Shown piece by piece: positions 31,437-39,947 of a stretch of DNA of 64,000 bases. Origin of the DNA: Jiangella endophytica (GTDB taxonomy: Bacteria > Actinomycetota > Actinomycetes > Jiangellales > Jiangellaceae); assembly GCF_003427025.1 (NCBI RefSeq), contig NZ_QVAI01000004.1, forward strand, positions 248,001-312,000, read 5' to 3'. Below the pieces are notes generated by a model. That model worked only from the letters and a program-made list of their open reading frames with translations, was not told where the DNA came from and ran no database searches. Position 1 is the stretch's first letter. Every line of letters starts with the position of its first letter. The position numbers and the translations under genes were made by a program.

Positions 31437-33133
31437 GCGCCGACCGGGACCACCCACTGCACCTCGGTGCCGCCGTCCGGCCCGGGCCCGGCGGTGAACG
31501 TGCCGCCCAGCCGCCCGGCCCGCTCGGCCAGGTTGGCCAGCCCGCTGCGGCGGGGTTCCGGCGGCAGCCCGACCCCGTTGTCGGTCACGACGACCCGCAA
31601 CCGGCCGCCGGACAGCTCGACGATCGCGCCCACCCGTGACGCCTTCGCGTGCCGGACGACGTTGGACAGCGACTCCTGCAGCACCGGCACCAGCTGGTCG
31701 GCGATCTCGTCGGGCACGGCGTTGTCCAGTTCGCCCATGAGCTGCAGCCCCGGCGCGAACCCGAGCTGCTCCCGCGCCGACTGGACGACGGCGACCAGCC
31801 GGCCGCGCAGCGTGTCGGTGCGGTCCTCCTTGGACGACTGCAACGCGAAGATGGTCGAGCGGATCTGCCGGATGGTCGCGTCGAGGTCGTCGACGGTGCG
31901 CTCGACCCGCGCCGCGACCTCGGGCCGGTCGATCAGCCGGGCCGCGGCGGTGAGGCTCATCGCGCTGGCGAACAGCCGTTGGACGACGACGTCGTGCAGG
32001 TCGCGGGCGATCCGTTCGCGGTCGTCGACCAGCCCGTGCCGCTCGGACTCCTTGCGGGCGTCGGCCAGCTCCAGCCCGACGGCGGCCTGGCTGACGAAGG
32101 CCTGCAGCATGCGCACCGTCGGCGCGGCGAACGGCGGCTCGCCACGTTGCCTCGCCAGGACCAGCACGCCGCGCACCCGCGGCGGCGCGCCCAGCGGCAC
32201 GAACAGCGCCGGGCCCGCCGGCAGCCGGTCCAGCAGCGGCGTCGGTTCGGCGCCGCGGCGGATCTCGGCGACGGCGCGCGGCTCGCCCGATTCCAGTACG
32301 GACTCCGACAGCGTGCCGGCGCCGGAGAACCGCAGGCCGTCCAGCATGTCGGCGTGATCGCCGTCGGCGGCCAGCACCCGCATGAGCCCGGGCGTCTCGT
32401 CGTCCGGGGCGACGACGAGCGCGGAGCGCGCCGTCGACATGGTCCGCGCGTGGGACGCGATCAGCGTCAGCGCCTCCTCGAGGGAGCTGCCCGACAGCAG
32501 CGTCTGGGTCACCTCGGCGGACGCGTCGAGCCAGGTCTCGCGCCGCCGGCTGGCGTCGTAGAGCCGGGCGTTCTCGATGGCGATGCCGGCGGCTGTGGCC
32601 AGCGCCTTGACGACGGTCTCGTCCTGCTCGTCGAAGTCGCGGCCGCCGTTCTTCTCCGTCAGGTACAGGTTGCCGAAGACGGCGTCGCGGACGCGGATCG
32701 GGACGCCCAGGAAGCTGTGCATCGGCGGGTGCCCCTGCGGGAACCCGTACGACTCGGGATGGCCGGAGATCTCCGCCAGCCGCAACGGCTCCGGCTCCTT
32801 GATCAGCAGGCCCAGCAGGCCACGCCCGTGCGGCCACTCCGCGATGCCGGCGATCTCGTCGGGCGAGACGCCGATCGGGATGAACTGCGACAGCTGGCCG
32901 TCGTCGCCGATGACGCCCAGAGCGCCGTAACGGCAGTCGACGAGGTCGATCGCGACCTCGACGATGCGCCGCAGGGCGACCTCGAGCTCCAGCTCACGCC
33001 CGATCGACACCACGGCCTCGAGCAATGAATGCACGCTGTCGCGGGCCTCCACGACGGCCTGCAACCGTGCCTGTACCTCCGTCAGCAGCCGATCGAGCGG
33101 CACCTTCGGGAGAAGCTGCTCAGACTCGTACAC
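31418..33133 (-). CDS. devS: DevS/DosS-like heme-sensor histidine kinase
   Basis: A 571-residue kinase with two GAF domains, dimerisation/H-box [15 protein letters not shown] (His380), N-box [14 protein letters not shown] and DNGVGLP ATPase. In the first GAF, His135 in [14 protein letters not shown] aligns with the proximal heme ligand His149 of mycobacterial DevS (YHPPMRTFLG), and Tyr157 in NLYLTEK aligns with distal Tyr171. It therefore probably binds heme and senses O2, CO, NO or redox state. No membrane segment. GTG at 33133 has AGGGGG upstream; the frame to 33562 is non-coding. It is separated from its regulator by ctpE. Confidence 0.9.
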   Translation of the reverse strand: MYESEQLLPKVPLDRLLTEVQARLQAVVEARDSVHSLLEAVVSIGRELELEVALRRIVEVAIDLVDCRYGALGVIGDDGQLSQFIPIGVSPDEIAGIAEWPHGRGLLGLLIKEPEPLRLAEISGHPESYGFPQGHPPMHSFLGVPIRVRDAVFGNLYLTEKNGGRDFDEQDETVVKALATAAGIAIENARLYDASRRRETWLDASAEVTQTLLSGSSLEEALTLIASHARTMSTARSALVVAPDDETPGLMRVLAADGDHADMLDGLRFSGAGTLSESVLESGEPRAVAEIRRGAEPTPLLDRLPAGPALFVPLGAPPRVRGVLVLARQRGEPPFAAPTVRMLQAFVSQAAVGLELADARKESERHGLVDDRERIARDLHDVVVQRLFASAMSLTAAARLIDRPEVAARVERTVDDLDATIRQIRSTIFALQSSKEDRTDTLRGRLVAVVQSAREQLGFAPGLQLMGELDNAVPDEIADQLVPVLQESLSNVVRHAKASRVGAIVELSGGRLRVVVTDNGVGLPPEPRRSGLANLAERAGRLGGTFTAGPGPDGGTEVQWVVPVGAQSASS

Positions 33134-33196
33134 GATCAACCCCCTGCTACCCGGCTCAGTGTCGCATCGAGCAGCGGCGATGTCGAGGTCACCTCT

Positions 33197-33232
33197 GGAC
33201 GAGAGTCCCGGTGGGCGCAGGACCTTGGTCCC
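33197..33232 (-). promoter_or_regulatory. Two tandem DosR/DevR-type boxes upstream of devS
   Basis: On the devS strand GGGACCAAGGTCC at 33220-33232 continues as T and differs from the devR box in one base (GGGACSAAGGTCCT). A second, GGGAC-TCTC-GTCC, lies at 33197-33209, 23 bp away centre to centre, i.e. on about the same face of the helix. They lie 64-100 bp before the devS start. Tandem boxes are usual for strongly induced DosR targets. Confidence 0.6.
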
Positions 33233-33343
33233 ATCGAACGGCGACCTTCGCCCCGTCCCAAGCAGCCCTCGCGGCGGTGCACTGGTGATGGGGCGGATCA
33301 CAACAGCCGCACCCGCGGGGGATGGCTCGGGGCTGGCATCGGG

Positions 33344-33380
33344 GGTTGCCGGCCCCGAGTCACGTCCGGGGCCGGCAACC
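33344..33380 (-). terminator. Terminator hairpin of metNIQ
   Basis: GGTTGCCGGCCCCG (33344-33357) and CGGGGCCGGCAACC (33367-33380) form a perfect 14-bp stem with a 9-nt loop, 28 bp after the metQ stop. The remaining gap to devS holds the DosR-type boxes. Confidence 0.75.
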
Positions 33381-33407
33381 GGCGAGCAGGGCGTGTCGCC
33401 CTCGTGG

Positions 33408-34241
33408 TCAGAACGCCGGCAGCACCTCACCCAGCGGCCAGCGCTCCTCGATGAAGGCGCGCACCTCGTCGGACCGGAGCAGTTCGTCCAGCGTGGCCAG
33501 CGCTTCGTCACCCTCGTCCTCGGCCCGGTAGGCGACGAAGTTCGCGTACGGGTTCTCGTCACCCGACTCCACCAGCAGCGAGTCCTCGGCGGCGCTCAGC
33601 TCGGCCTCGAGGGCGTAGTTGCCGTTGATGATCGCGGCGTCGACGTCCTCCAGCGCACGGGCGAGCGACGCCGGGTCGGCCTCGCTGAACTCGAGGTTCT
33701 TCGGGTTGTCCGCGACGTCGAGGACGGTGGGGTCGGCGTCGCCGGTGTCGGACAGCGTGATCAGACCGTCCTGGACCAGCAGGTCCAGCGCCCGCGCCTG
33801 GTTGGACGGGTCGTTGGTGATGCCGATGACGGCGCCGTCGGGCAGGTCGTCCGTCGAGGCGTACCGCGCGCTGTCGCCGTCCAGGCCGGAGTACAGCGCG
33901 TACGGCTCGATGTGCACACCCGGGAAGTGGCCGAAGTCGTAGCCGCGGTCGGCGACCTGGCTGTCGAAGTACGGCTGGTGCTGGAAGTAGTTGGCATCCA
34001 GCGAGCCGTCGGCGAGGTTCTCGTTCGGCAGCAGGTAGTCCTCGTACTCGACGATCTCCAGCTCCAGGCCGGCGTCGGCGGCCAGCTCGTCGCGGACGAA
34101 CTCGAGGATCTCGGCGTGCGGGGTGATGCTGGCGCCGACGGCGAGCGCGGTGGCGTCGCCCCCGTCGCCCCCGTCGTCGGCGGAACCGCAGGCCGCCAGC
34201 GCCAGGGTGGCGAGGACGGCGATGGTCAGGGACGTGCGCAT
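33408..34241 (-). CDS. metQ: MetQ, D-methionine-binding lipoprotein
   Basis: A 277-residue NlpA-family lipoprotein: signal peptide ending LALAAC (Cys18), then VGASITPHAEILEFV, NANYFQHQPYF-like block (DANYFQHQPYFDSQV) and NGNYALEA near the end, all typical of MetQ. It delivers methionine to MetNI. Last gene of metN-metI-metQ. Confidence 0.93.
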   Translation of the reverse strand: MRTSLTIAVLATLALAACGSADDGGDGGDATALAVGASITPHAEILEFVRDELAADAGLELEIVEYEDYLLPNENLADGSLDANYFQHQPYFDSQVADRGYDFGHFPGVHIEPYALYSGLDGDSARYASTDDLPDGAVIGITNDPSNQARALDLLVQDGLITLSDTGDADPTVLDVADNPKNLEFSEADPASLARALEDVDAAIINGNYALEAELSAAEDSLLVESGDENPYANFVAYRAEDEGDEALATLDELLRSDEVRAFIEERWPLGEVLPAF

Positions 34242-34261
34242 GGTGCTCCTACTCTCTTGTC

Positions 34262-34939
34262 TCAGCGGTGGTCCAGTGCGCGGGCGACCAGGTCACCCAC
34301 GGTCTGGAGCAGTTGGACCAGCAGCACGATGAGGACCACGCAGACGATCATCACGTCCCACTGGAAGCGGTTGTAGCCGTAGCTGATGGCGAGGAAGCCG
34401 AGGCCGCCGGCGCCGATCGCGCCGGCCATCGCGGAGTACGAGACCAGTGCGACCACCGTGACGGTGAAGCCGGAGACCAGTCCCGGCAGCGACTCGCGGA
34501 CCAGCACTCCGGCCAGCACCTGCCGCCGCGACGCGCCGGCCAGCAGGGCCGCCTCGACCTTGCCGGCCGGCACCTCCCGGACGGCGGCCTCGGCCAGCCG
34601 GGCGTAGAACGGGATCGCGCCCACGGTGAGCGGCACCACCGCCGCCTGCCAGCCCAGTGCGGAGCCGGTGAGCCAGCGGGTGACCGGGATCAGCGCGATC
34701 GCCAGGATGATGAACGGCAGCGACCGGCCGACGTTCACCACCAGCGACAGGACGGCATTCACGGCGCGGTGGGGGCGCAGCCCGCCCGGGTCGCTGGAGC
34801 GCAGCCACAGACCGAGTGGCAGCCCGCCGAGCGCCGCGAGCAGCGCCGACCAGCCGACCATCAGCAGCGTCTCGACGGCGGCCTCGGGCAGCCGGTCGGT
34901 GATCGCCGGGTTGCTCGTGAGCTCGGTCAGCCAGCTCAT
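34262..34939 (-). CDS. metI: MetI, methionine ABC transporter permease
   Basis: A 225-residue permease with five to six helices and the EAA loop EAALLAGASRRQVLAGVLVRE. LPFIILAIALIPVTRW is characteristic of MetI. Its ATG overlaps the metN stop (34936-34939). Confidence 0.94.
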   Translation of the reverse strand: MSWLTELTSNPAITDRLPEAAVETLLMVGWSALLAALGGLPLGLWLRSSDPGGLRPHRAVNAVLSLVVNVGRSLPFIILAIALIPVTRWLTGSALGWQAAVVPLTVGAIPFYARLAEAAVREVPAGKVEAALLAGASRRQVLAGVLVRESLPGLVSGFTVTVVALVSYSAMAGAIGAGGLGFLAISYGYNRFQWDVMIVCVVLIVLLVQLLQTVGDLVARALDHR

Positions 34940-35925
34940 CGCGCCTCCCCGCCCTCGGCGTGCAGGCCGGCATCGCGCAGAGCGCGCAGCACCTCGTCGC
35001 GCCGGTCGGCCGGGACGTCCAGGCGCAGCCGGCCCGCTTGGGTCCCGCCGAGGGTCTCGACGGTGCCGGCCGCGACCTCGACGCCGTCGCCCAGGCCGCC
35101 GATCGTCCGGAACACGCTCGCGGTGTCGGCGCCCGCGAACGCGACCTCCACGCCGGCACCCGCGCCGCCGGCCGGCAGCGGCGGCAGCGGGATGAGCTCA
35201 CGGGCCAGCCGGGTGCCGGGCCGGCCGGCCACCTCCGCCAGCGGCCCGTGCTCGGCGACCCGGCCGCGGTCGAGCAGCGTGACCGAGTCGCACACCTCGC
35301 GGACCACCGACATCTCGTGCGTGATGATCAGCACGGTGAGCCCGATGCGGTCCCGCACGTCGCGGATCAGCCGCAGGATCTGCCGGGTGGTCGCCGCGTC
35401 CAGGGCGGACGTCGGCTCGTCGCAGAGCAGCACCGACGGGTCGGCGGCGAGCGCCCGGGCGATGCCGACACGCTGCCGCTGGCCGCCGGAGAGCTGCGCC
35501 GGGTAGGAGTCGCCGCGGCCCTGCAGTCCGACCAGCTCGAGCAGCTCGGCCACCCGTTCGCGCCGGCGCGCGGCCGGGACCTTCGCGATGCGCAGCGGGT
35601 AGCCGACGTTGTCGGCCGCCGTGCGCGCGTCGAACAGGTGGACGTGCTGGAACACCATGCCGATGCGGCGGCGGGCCCGGCGCAGGTCGCGCTCGCCGGC
35701 CGCGCTGATCTCCTCGCCGTCGACCCACACGCTGCCCGACGTGGGCCGCTCCAGCCCGGTGACGCAGCGGATCAGCGTCGACTTGCCGGCGCCGGACTCC
35801 CCCACGATGCCGTGGACGGCGCCACGCTGCACCCGCAGGTCGATGCCGTCCAGCGCCATGACCTCGCCGCTGCGCAACGGGTACACCTTGCGCAGCGCGT
35901 TCAGCACGATGCCGTCGTCGACCAT
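34936..35925 (-). CDS. metN: MetN, methionine ABC transporter ATPase
   Basis: A 329-residue ATPase: Walker A GESGAGKST, signature LSGGQRQRVGIARALA, Walker B VLLCDEPTSALD, His-loop ITHEMSV, and a C-terminal NIL regulatory domain that binds methionine. AGGA is close to the ATG. The promoter region is unusually AT-rich, with TATGAT on the coding strand (35941-35946) inside a 17-bp motif also found upstream of the M14 peptidase gene. Confidence 0.95.
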   Translation of the reverse strand: MVDDGIVLNALRKVYPLRSGEVMALDGIDLRVQRGAVHGIVGESGAGKSTLIRCVTGLERPTSGSVWVDGEEISAAGERDLRRARRRIGMVFQHVHLFDARTAADNVGYPLRIAKVPAARRRERVAELLELVGLQGRGDSYPAQLSGGQRQRVGIARALAADPSVLLCDEPTSALDAATTRQILRLIRDVRDRIGLTVLIITHEMSVVREVCDSVTLLDRGRVAEHGPLAEVAGRPGTRLARELIPLPPLPAGGAGAGVEVAFAGADTASVFRTIGGLGDGVEVAAGTVETLGGTQAGRLRLDVPADRRDEVLRALRDAGLHAEGGEAR

Positions 35926-35937
35926 ATTCCTAGAGTT

Positions 35938-35954
35938 CCGATCATATTAGTTGG
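35938..35954. promoter_or_regulatory. AT-rich motif at the metN promoter
   Basis: CCGATCATATTAGTTGG, 13 bp from the metN ATG. It agrees at 11 of 17 positions with CCTATCGATATAGTAGG at 39027-39043 (shared CCNATC-N4-TAGTNGG), an imperfect dyad. A regulator of sulphur amino acid genes could bind both; this is inference from two sites. Confidence 0.35.
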
Positions 35955-35983
35955 GTTTTGAGCCGCAGGGGTCCCGGTCGAGC

Positions 35984-36025
35984 CGCTGGAGGTCTGCCGT
36001 CGGAAGCGACGGCAGACCTCCAGCG
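35984..36025 (-). terminator. 18-bp hairpin between M14 peptidase and metN
   Basis: CGCTGGAGGTCTGCCGTC (35984-36001) pairs perfectly with its complement at 36008-36025 around the loop GGAAGC. It begins 13 bp after the M14 peptidase stop and should terminate that transcript before metN. Confidence 0.85.
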
Positions 36026-36037
36026 TGCGGAACGGAC

Positions 36038-38731
36038 CTAGCCGAGCCCGGCCGATCCGGCGGCGGCCCGGGTGATCGCGGCCGCTTCGCGGGCGGTGAT
36101 CAGGCCAGCGGCCTGGAACTCGCGCGCCACCGCGCCCACGTGGCGGACCAACTGGCCGTGGTTCGCGAACGGCTCGCCGGCCTCGACCAGGTCGAGGATC
36201 GTGCAGCCGTCGTCGCCGCGGTGGACGTTGGCGACGCCGGAGTCGACGCCGTCGAAGGCCACCGGCAGTGATGGTGCGTAGCCCGCCGGGCAGGCGTCCG
36301 CCGTCGCCGCCCAGAGGACGGCCCGGCCCAGCTGCGGCTGCAGGCCCTTCGGATGCAGCCGGTAGGTCGGGTTCGTGCCGAACAGGACGGTGCCGGTGCC
36401 GGCCGGGACGACGCCGCGGACGATGCTGGCCTGCCCGGCGGCCGCGGCCTGGCCGTTCGTGCCGGCCTCGTTCGACGCCCACCAGCCGGCCAGCAGCGGG
36501 TCGTCGGCGTAGGACTGCTCGACGACGACACCGGTGCCGAGTCCGGTGAACCAGACCGGCTGGGCGATGAACGAGTGCGGGATGGCGCCATCGGTGACCG
36601 GTCCGCCCGCGTTGACGATGTTCGCGACCCCGCTCGCCAGACTCGCGCCCGCGGTCGCCGTCACCGGGAGCAGACCGGCCGCGTTGCTGACGGTGGCGCC
36701 GGCCGTGCCGAGGCCGACCACGCCGCCGCCGCGGGCGAGGAACGCGTCCAGCGCGGCCCGGTGCTCCGGGGTCAGCGCGCCGACGTTCAGCGTCGCGCCG
36801 ACCAGCAGCACGTCGACGTCGTCGGTCAGGGTCTGGGCCAGCGTCGCCGCCGTGACCGCACGGGCCTCGAAGCCCAGCGCCTGCAGGGTGTCGCGCGGCT
36901 CGGCGCCGCCGACGTAGCCGACGACGAGTTCGTCCAGCACAGCACCGCTCCAGCCGTCCGGCGCCGCGGTGAAGGTGACGCCGTGCTCGGCCGCCTGTGC
37001 GGCCGCCGCCGCCCGCCCAGTCCGCGGCACCACGACCGAGCCGTCGGACAGCCGGGTCACCTCGACCCCGCCGGCCAGCAGCGCGTTCACCGCCAGCACA
37101 TCAGCGGCGTCCTGGGGGTCCAGCCGCAGGTCGACGTCGCCGTCCGGCAGCGCCCCAGCGGCGACACCGCCGGACACCGGCTCGACCGGCACGGACGGGA
37201 GCTCGTCCCACAGCGTGTCGACGGTCGCGCCCCAGGTCAGCCCCTGGCTCCACGCCGCCGGTCCCGCGTACAGGTCGCCGACCCGGTCGGTGAGGTCGTA
37301 GCCGGGCTCGAGCAGCGCGTTCACCAGGCCGCGCTTGGGCTGGTGCAGGTCGACGACGTACGACCCGGCCGGGTACCGGGTGCCGTTCGCGGTGAAGTCG
37401 CCCGTCGCCTGCGTGACCCGGCCGCCGCTGGTCACCAGCAGGTCGATCAGCCGCGCGACGGCCGGCGCCGAGTGCTGCCGCTCCCCCGCCGGGATGACGT
37501 ACGAGCGCGGGAACTCGGTCGTGTACCGGTCCTCCGGGCCCCAGCCGGGTACGTAGTCGTCCGGGATCTCGCGCAGCGGCTCGCCGGCCCAGCCACGCCG
37601 GTACCACTCGGCCTGGTCGTGGATGACCTCCTCGCGGTGGTCCTGGATGTACTGCAGCGACGTCTTGATCGCGACCTCGTGGACGTCGGTGTTGATGGCC
37701 GAGCGGCGCACCCGCTCCTCCGGCGTGAGGTTGCCGCGCGGGTTCAGCGGCGCCTCGATCGTGTACGGGATGCTGCTCTGCAGCATGGCGAACGACGGCA
37801 CGTAGATCGGCGGGAAGTCGTCCCAGACGCCGGGCTCGTCGTCGCGGAACGGGATCCGCGCCCGCTGGGTCTCGGGGTAGCCCAGTTCGCGCAGTCCCTG
37901 CTCGATGTTCAGCGCGTTGGGCAGACCGTGCTTGATGTACAGGTCGTACTCGTTGTTGACGTTGTGCGGCGGGGTGCTCGGGTGCAGCAGCGTCGGGTTG
38001 ACGTAGCCGTGCAGGTCCAGCGTGATGATCGGCTTCGTGTCGACGATCAACTCGCGGATGAGCGTGGTCTCCGGCTGGGAGACGATGGTGAGGTCGCGGT
38101 TGAGGTCGTAGCCGGCCGCGTTCTGCCGGGTGCCGGCCACGCGGCCGTCAGGGTTCGATGTGACATTGAACACCAGCCGGTTCCGCTCCAGCAGCGCCTC
38201 GACAGCCGGGTCGGTGCTCGTGGCGTACTCCTCGATGACGCGCAGCGCCGCGTCGGTGCCCTCCCATTCGTTGCCGTGGATGTTCGCGTTCACGAACAGC
38301 GGCGTCTTGTAGCCCGCCAGCAGCGCCGGATCGGCGCGGGCCGCCTCCGGCTCGTCCTCCAGCCACTGCTTCCACGCCTCCTGCCGGGCGGTCTCGGCCG
38401 GCGTCTCGGGCGCGGTGACGACGACCGCGTACAGGTCGTGGCCGCCGCTGGAGCGGCCCGCGACCCGCGCCGAGACGCGGTCGCCGGCCTGCTGCAACGC
38501 GTTGAGCCGGGGCGCGATCTCGTCGTACGGGGTGACGCCGATCGGGATCGACGCGTCGGCCGGGTCGTCCGGCCAGACCGGCAGGGCGTTCTGCCGCGGG
38601 TACCCGGCGGTGACGGGCACAGCGGTGACGGGCTCGGCGGTCGCGGGAGCGGCGGACACCGCGGCCACCGGCACCGCGAGCAGCACGGCCGCCACGACCG
38701 GCGTCAGGCGCCGGGAGAGCGATCTTGGCAT
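36038..38731 (-). CDS. Secreted M14-family zinc carboxypeptidase
   Basis: An 897-residue exported protein. Signal peptide: RRLTP then a hydrophobic stretch, cleavage probably near AVSA-AP (residues 27-28). M14 zinc site HGNE (His152, Glu155) and His241 in LDLHGYVNP; NR pair in YDLNRD; catalytic Glu326 in YTIEAPLNP. A long C-terminal part of unknown fold follows. It probably releases C-terminal amino acids from external peptides. GGAGG is 9 nt before the ATG. A leader peptide ORF lies upstream and the metNIQ importer downstream, suggesting peptide scavenging for sulphur amino acids. Confidence 0.85.
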   Translation of the reverse strand: MPRSLSRRLTPVVAAVLLAVPVAAVSAAPATAEPVTAVPVTAGYPRQNALPVWPDDPADASIPIGVTPYDEIAPRLNALQQAGDRVSARVAGRSSGGHDLYAVVVTAPETPAETARQEAWKQWLEDEPEAARADPALLAGYKTPLFVNANIHGNEWEGTDAALRVIEEYATSTDPAVEALLERNRLVFNVTSNPDGRVAGTRQNAAGYDLNRDLTIVSQPETTLIRELIVDTKPIITLDLHGYVNPTLLHPSTPPHNVNNEYDLYIKHGLPNALNIEQGLRELGYPETQRARIPFRDDEPGVWDDFPPIYVPSFAMLQSSIPYTIEAPLNPRGNLTPEERVRRSAINTDVHEVAIKTSLQYIQDHREEVIHDQAEWYRRGWAGEPLREIPDDYVPGWGPEDRYTTEFPRSYVIPAGERQHSAPAVARLIDLLVTSGGRVTQATGDFTANGTRYPAGSYVVDLHQPKRGLVNALLEPGYDLTDRVGDLYAGPAAWSQGLTWGATVDTLWDELPSVPVEPVSGGVAAGALPDGDVDLRLDPQDAADVLAVNALLAGGVEVTRLSDGSVVVPRTGRAAAAAQAAEHGVTFTAAPDGWSGAVLDELVVGYVGGAEPRDTLQALGFEARAVTAATLAQTLTDDVDVLLVGATLNVGALTPEHRAALDAFLARGGGVVGLGTAGATVSNAAGLLPVTATAGASLASGVANIVNAGGPVTDGAIPHSFIAQPVWFTGLGTGVVVEQSYADDPLLAGWWASNEAGTNGQAAAAGQASIVRGVVPAGTGTVLFGTNPTYRLHPKGLQPQLGRAVLWAATADACPAGYAPSLPVAFDGVDSGVANVHRGDDGCTILDLVEAGEPFANHGQLVRHVGAVAREFQAAGLITAREAAAITRAAAGSAGLG

Positions 38732-39048
38732 GTGGGCATACCTCCGGTCGGGGAAACGGGGGTGGAGCCACCCACACGGGGACGTCGTCGCGCAGGGCCG
38801 GACGCCTGCGGAGGGACTGACGCGCCGCCGGTGGGCTGGAACGCCCGGCTGCGGAGCGCGCGTCAACAGGCGGCGCTGGCGATGCGCATGAGGTCGATGT
38901 GACCCCGCTTCGTCAGCAGCACGCTTCGCATGTCGGTGATCTTCGCCGACCCGTCCGTTCGGCGTCAACCGCCCCATGACGTCCGGTCAGGTCCGGTATT
39001 TCAGCATGTGGGCGGGCTGTTGATTTCCTATCGATATAGTAGGTATTG
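38732..39048 (-). promoter_or_regulatory. 317-bp leader region of the M14 peptidase gene
   Basis: This gap holds, in transcription order, the AT-rich motif CCTATCGATATAGTAGG (39027-39043 as read on plus), a TTGACG-type promoter, the 22-codon leader peptide, an imperfect GC hairpin at 38821-38860 that could act as attenuator, and GGAGG before the peptidase ATG. No other gene was seen. Confidence 0.5.
38863..38931 (-). CDS. Putative attenuation leader peptide ending in cysteine
   Basis: ATG at 38931 encodes 22 residues, MRSV followed by LLTKRGHIDLMRIASAAC, then TGA. The L(L)T(K/R)R-H-(I/V)DL-(x)R-(V/I)-S-A-x-C pattern is that of the actinobacterial 'putative leader peptide' family found upstream of sulphur and amino acid genes, where translation of the Cys codon is thought to sense cysteine. 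A TTGACG (38965-38970) with a GAAGAT hexamer 7 nt before the ATG suggests a leaderless transcript. A GC-rich imperfect stem-loop (38821-38860) follows before the M14 gene. Confidence 0.7.
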   Translation of the reverse strand: MRSVLLTKRGHIDLMRIASAAC

Positions 39049-39384
39049 TCATGCGGTCCAGGCGGCGATCAGCGCGATCTGGACCGCCAGTACCGCGCCG
39101 ATCACGAGCCATTGCCGGCCGATCGAGTGGCGCCTGGCGACCGTCGCGACCAGTAGGACGGCCCCGCCGACGCCTGCGACGACCCCGGTGACCGCCTGGC
39201 CGGCCGAGCCGGAGAGCAGTCCCGCCACCCCGACGAGGAGCGCGAGCGTGGCCGTGCCGATGATCATCGAATCGCGCAGATAGCCCTCGGCCAGCGCGGA
39301 GAGGATGGCCGCGACGTCGTTCCTCCGCCGCCGCGGAGGGATCCGGACGGGGTCGACCTCTTCCGCGGGCTCCTCTCCGGACAT
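39049..39384 (-). CDS. Small membrane protein, unknown function
   Basis: A 111-residue protein: acidic N-terminus (SGEEPAEEVDPV), basic stretch PPRRRRND, then three hydrophobic helices ending at the C-terminus. ATG at 39384 is chosen because TAGAGT (39392-39397) lies 7 nt upstream, a leaderless arrangement; GTG 39393 lies inside that hexamer. No family recognised. Confidence 0.65.
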   Translation of the reverse strand: MSGEEPAEEVDPVRIPPRRRRNDVAAILSALAEGYLRDSMIIGTATLALLVGVAGLLSGSAGQAVTGVVAGVGGAVLLVATVARRHSIGRQWLVIGAVLAVQIALIAAWTA

Positions 39385-39425
39385 ATCGATCACTCTAGTG
39401 GGCTGGTCGGACCCTTCCCGGCGGG

Positions 39426-39471
39426 ATCACCCCTGGTGGGTGATGCTCGCCCACCGCCGCGCCGCGAGGGT
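39426..39471 (+). promoter_or_regulatory. Site a of the CTCACCC palindrome regulon, promoter of DUF7144 gene
   Basis: ATCACCC-CTGGT-GGGTGAT (39426-39444) is a perfect 7-bp dyad with 5-bp spacer. GAGGGT (39466-39471) follows after exactly 21 bp as -10-like hexamer. The regulated gene starts at 39514. Confidence 0.6.
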
Positions 39472-39513
39472 GAGATGCCGGGGACCTCCCCGCGTCAGCT
39501 CGCAGGAGGAGTC

Positions 39514-39939
39514 ATGAGCGATTTCCGCACCTCGCCGACCGAGACGCCCCGGTCCGAGCCATCCGGCTGGGCGACCGGCGGGGTCATCTTCGCCGCCACG
39601 ATGATGGTCCTCATCGGCATCTTCCAGGCTCTCGAGGGCCTGGCGGCCATCATCGACGACAATTTCTTCGTCGTGCTGCCCAACTACACGTTCGACCTCG
39701 ACACCACGGCCTGGGGCTGGGTGCACCTGATCCTCGGCATCGTCATCGCGCTCGCCGGGTTCTTTCTGTTCACCGGCAGCGCGGTGGCGGGCGGGGTGGC
39801 GATCGGGCTCGCCGGACTGAGCGCGATCGCCAACTTCTTCTTCATCCCGTACTACCCGTTCTGGTCGCTGCTGATCATCGCGATCGACATCTTCGTGATC
39901 TGGGCGATCGCGCGGTCCGGCGTCCTCAGCTCCAGCTAG
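39514..39939 (+). CDS. DUF7144-family membrane protein
   Basis: A 141-residue protein with four membrane helices, starting SGWATGGVIFAATMMVLIGI and containing FQALEGLAAII, which I recognise as the DUF7144 family common in actinobacteria. Function unknown. Strong ribosome site GGAGGA before ATG 39514. First gene of the palindrome regulon from the left. Confidence 0.8.
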   Translation: MSDFRTSPTETPRSEPSGWATGGVIFAATMMVLIGIFQALEGLAAIIDDNFFVVLPNYTFDLDTTAWGWVHLILGIVIALAGFFLFTGSAVAGGVAIGLAGLSAIANFFFIPYYPFWSLLIIAIDIFVIWAIARSGVLSSS

Positions 39940-39947
39940 CCGAGCAC

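Noticed and set aside
27855-32837. 1660-codon minus-strand frame
   Set aside because: Antisense to devR and ctpE, out of frame with the PNPOx gene and devS; no domain motifs.
35926-36037. Possible SAM riboswitch upstream of metN
   Set aside because: The gap before metN is largely filled by the peptidase terminator hairpin; no conserved SAM aptamer core was recognised.
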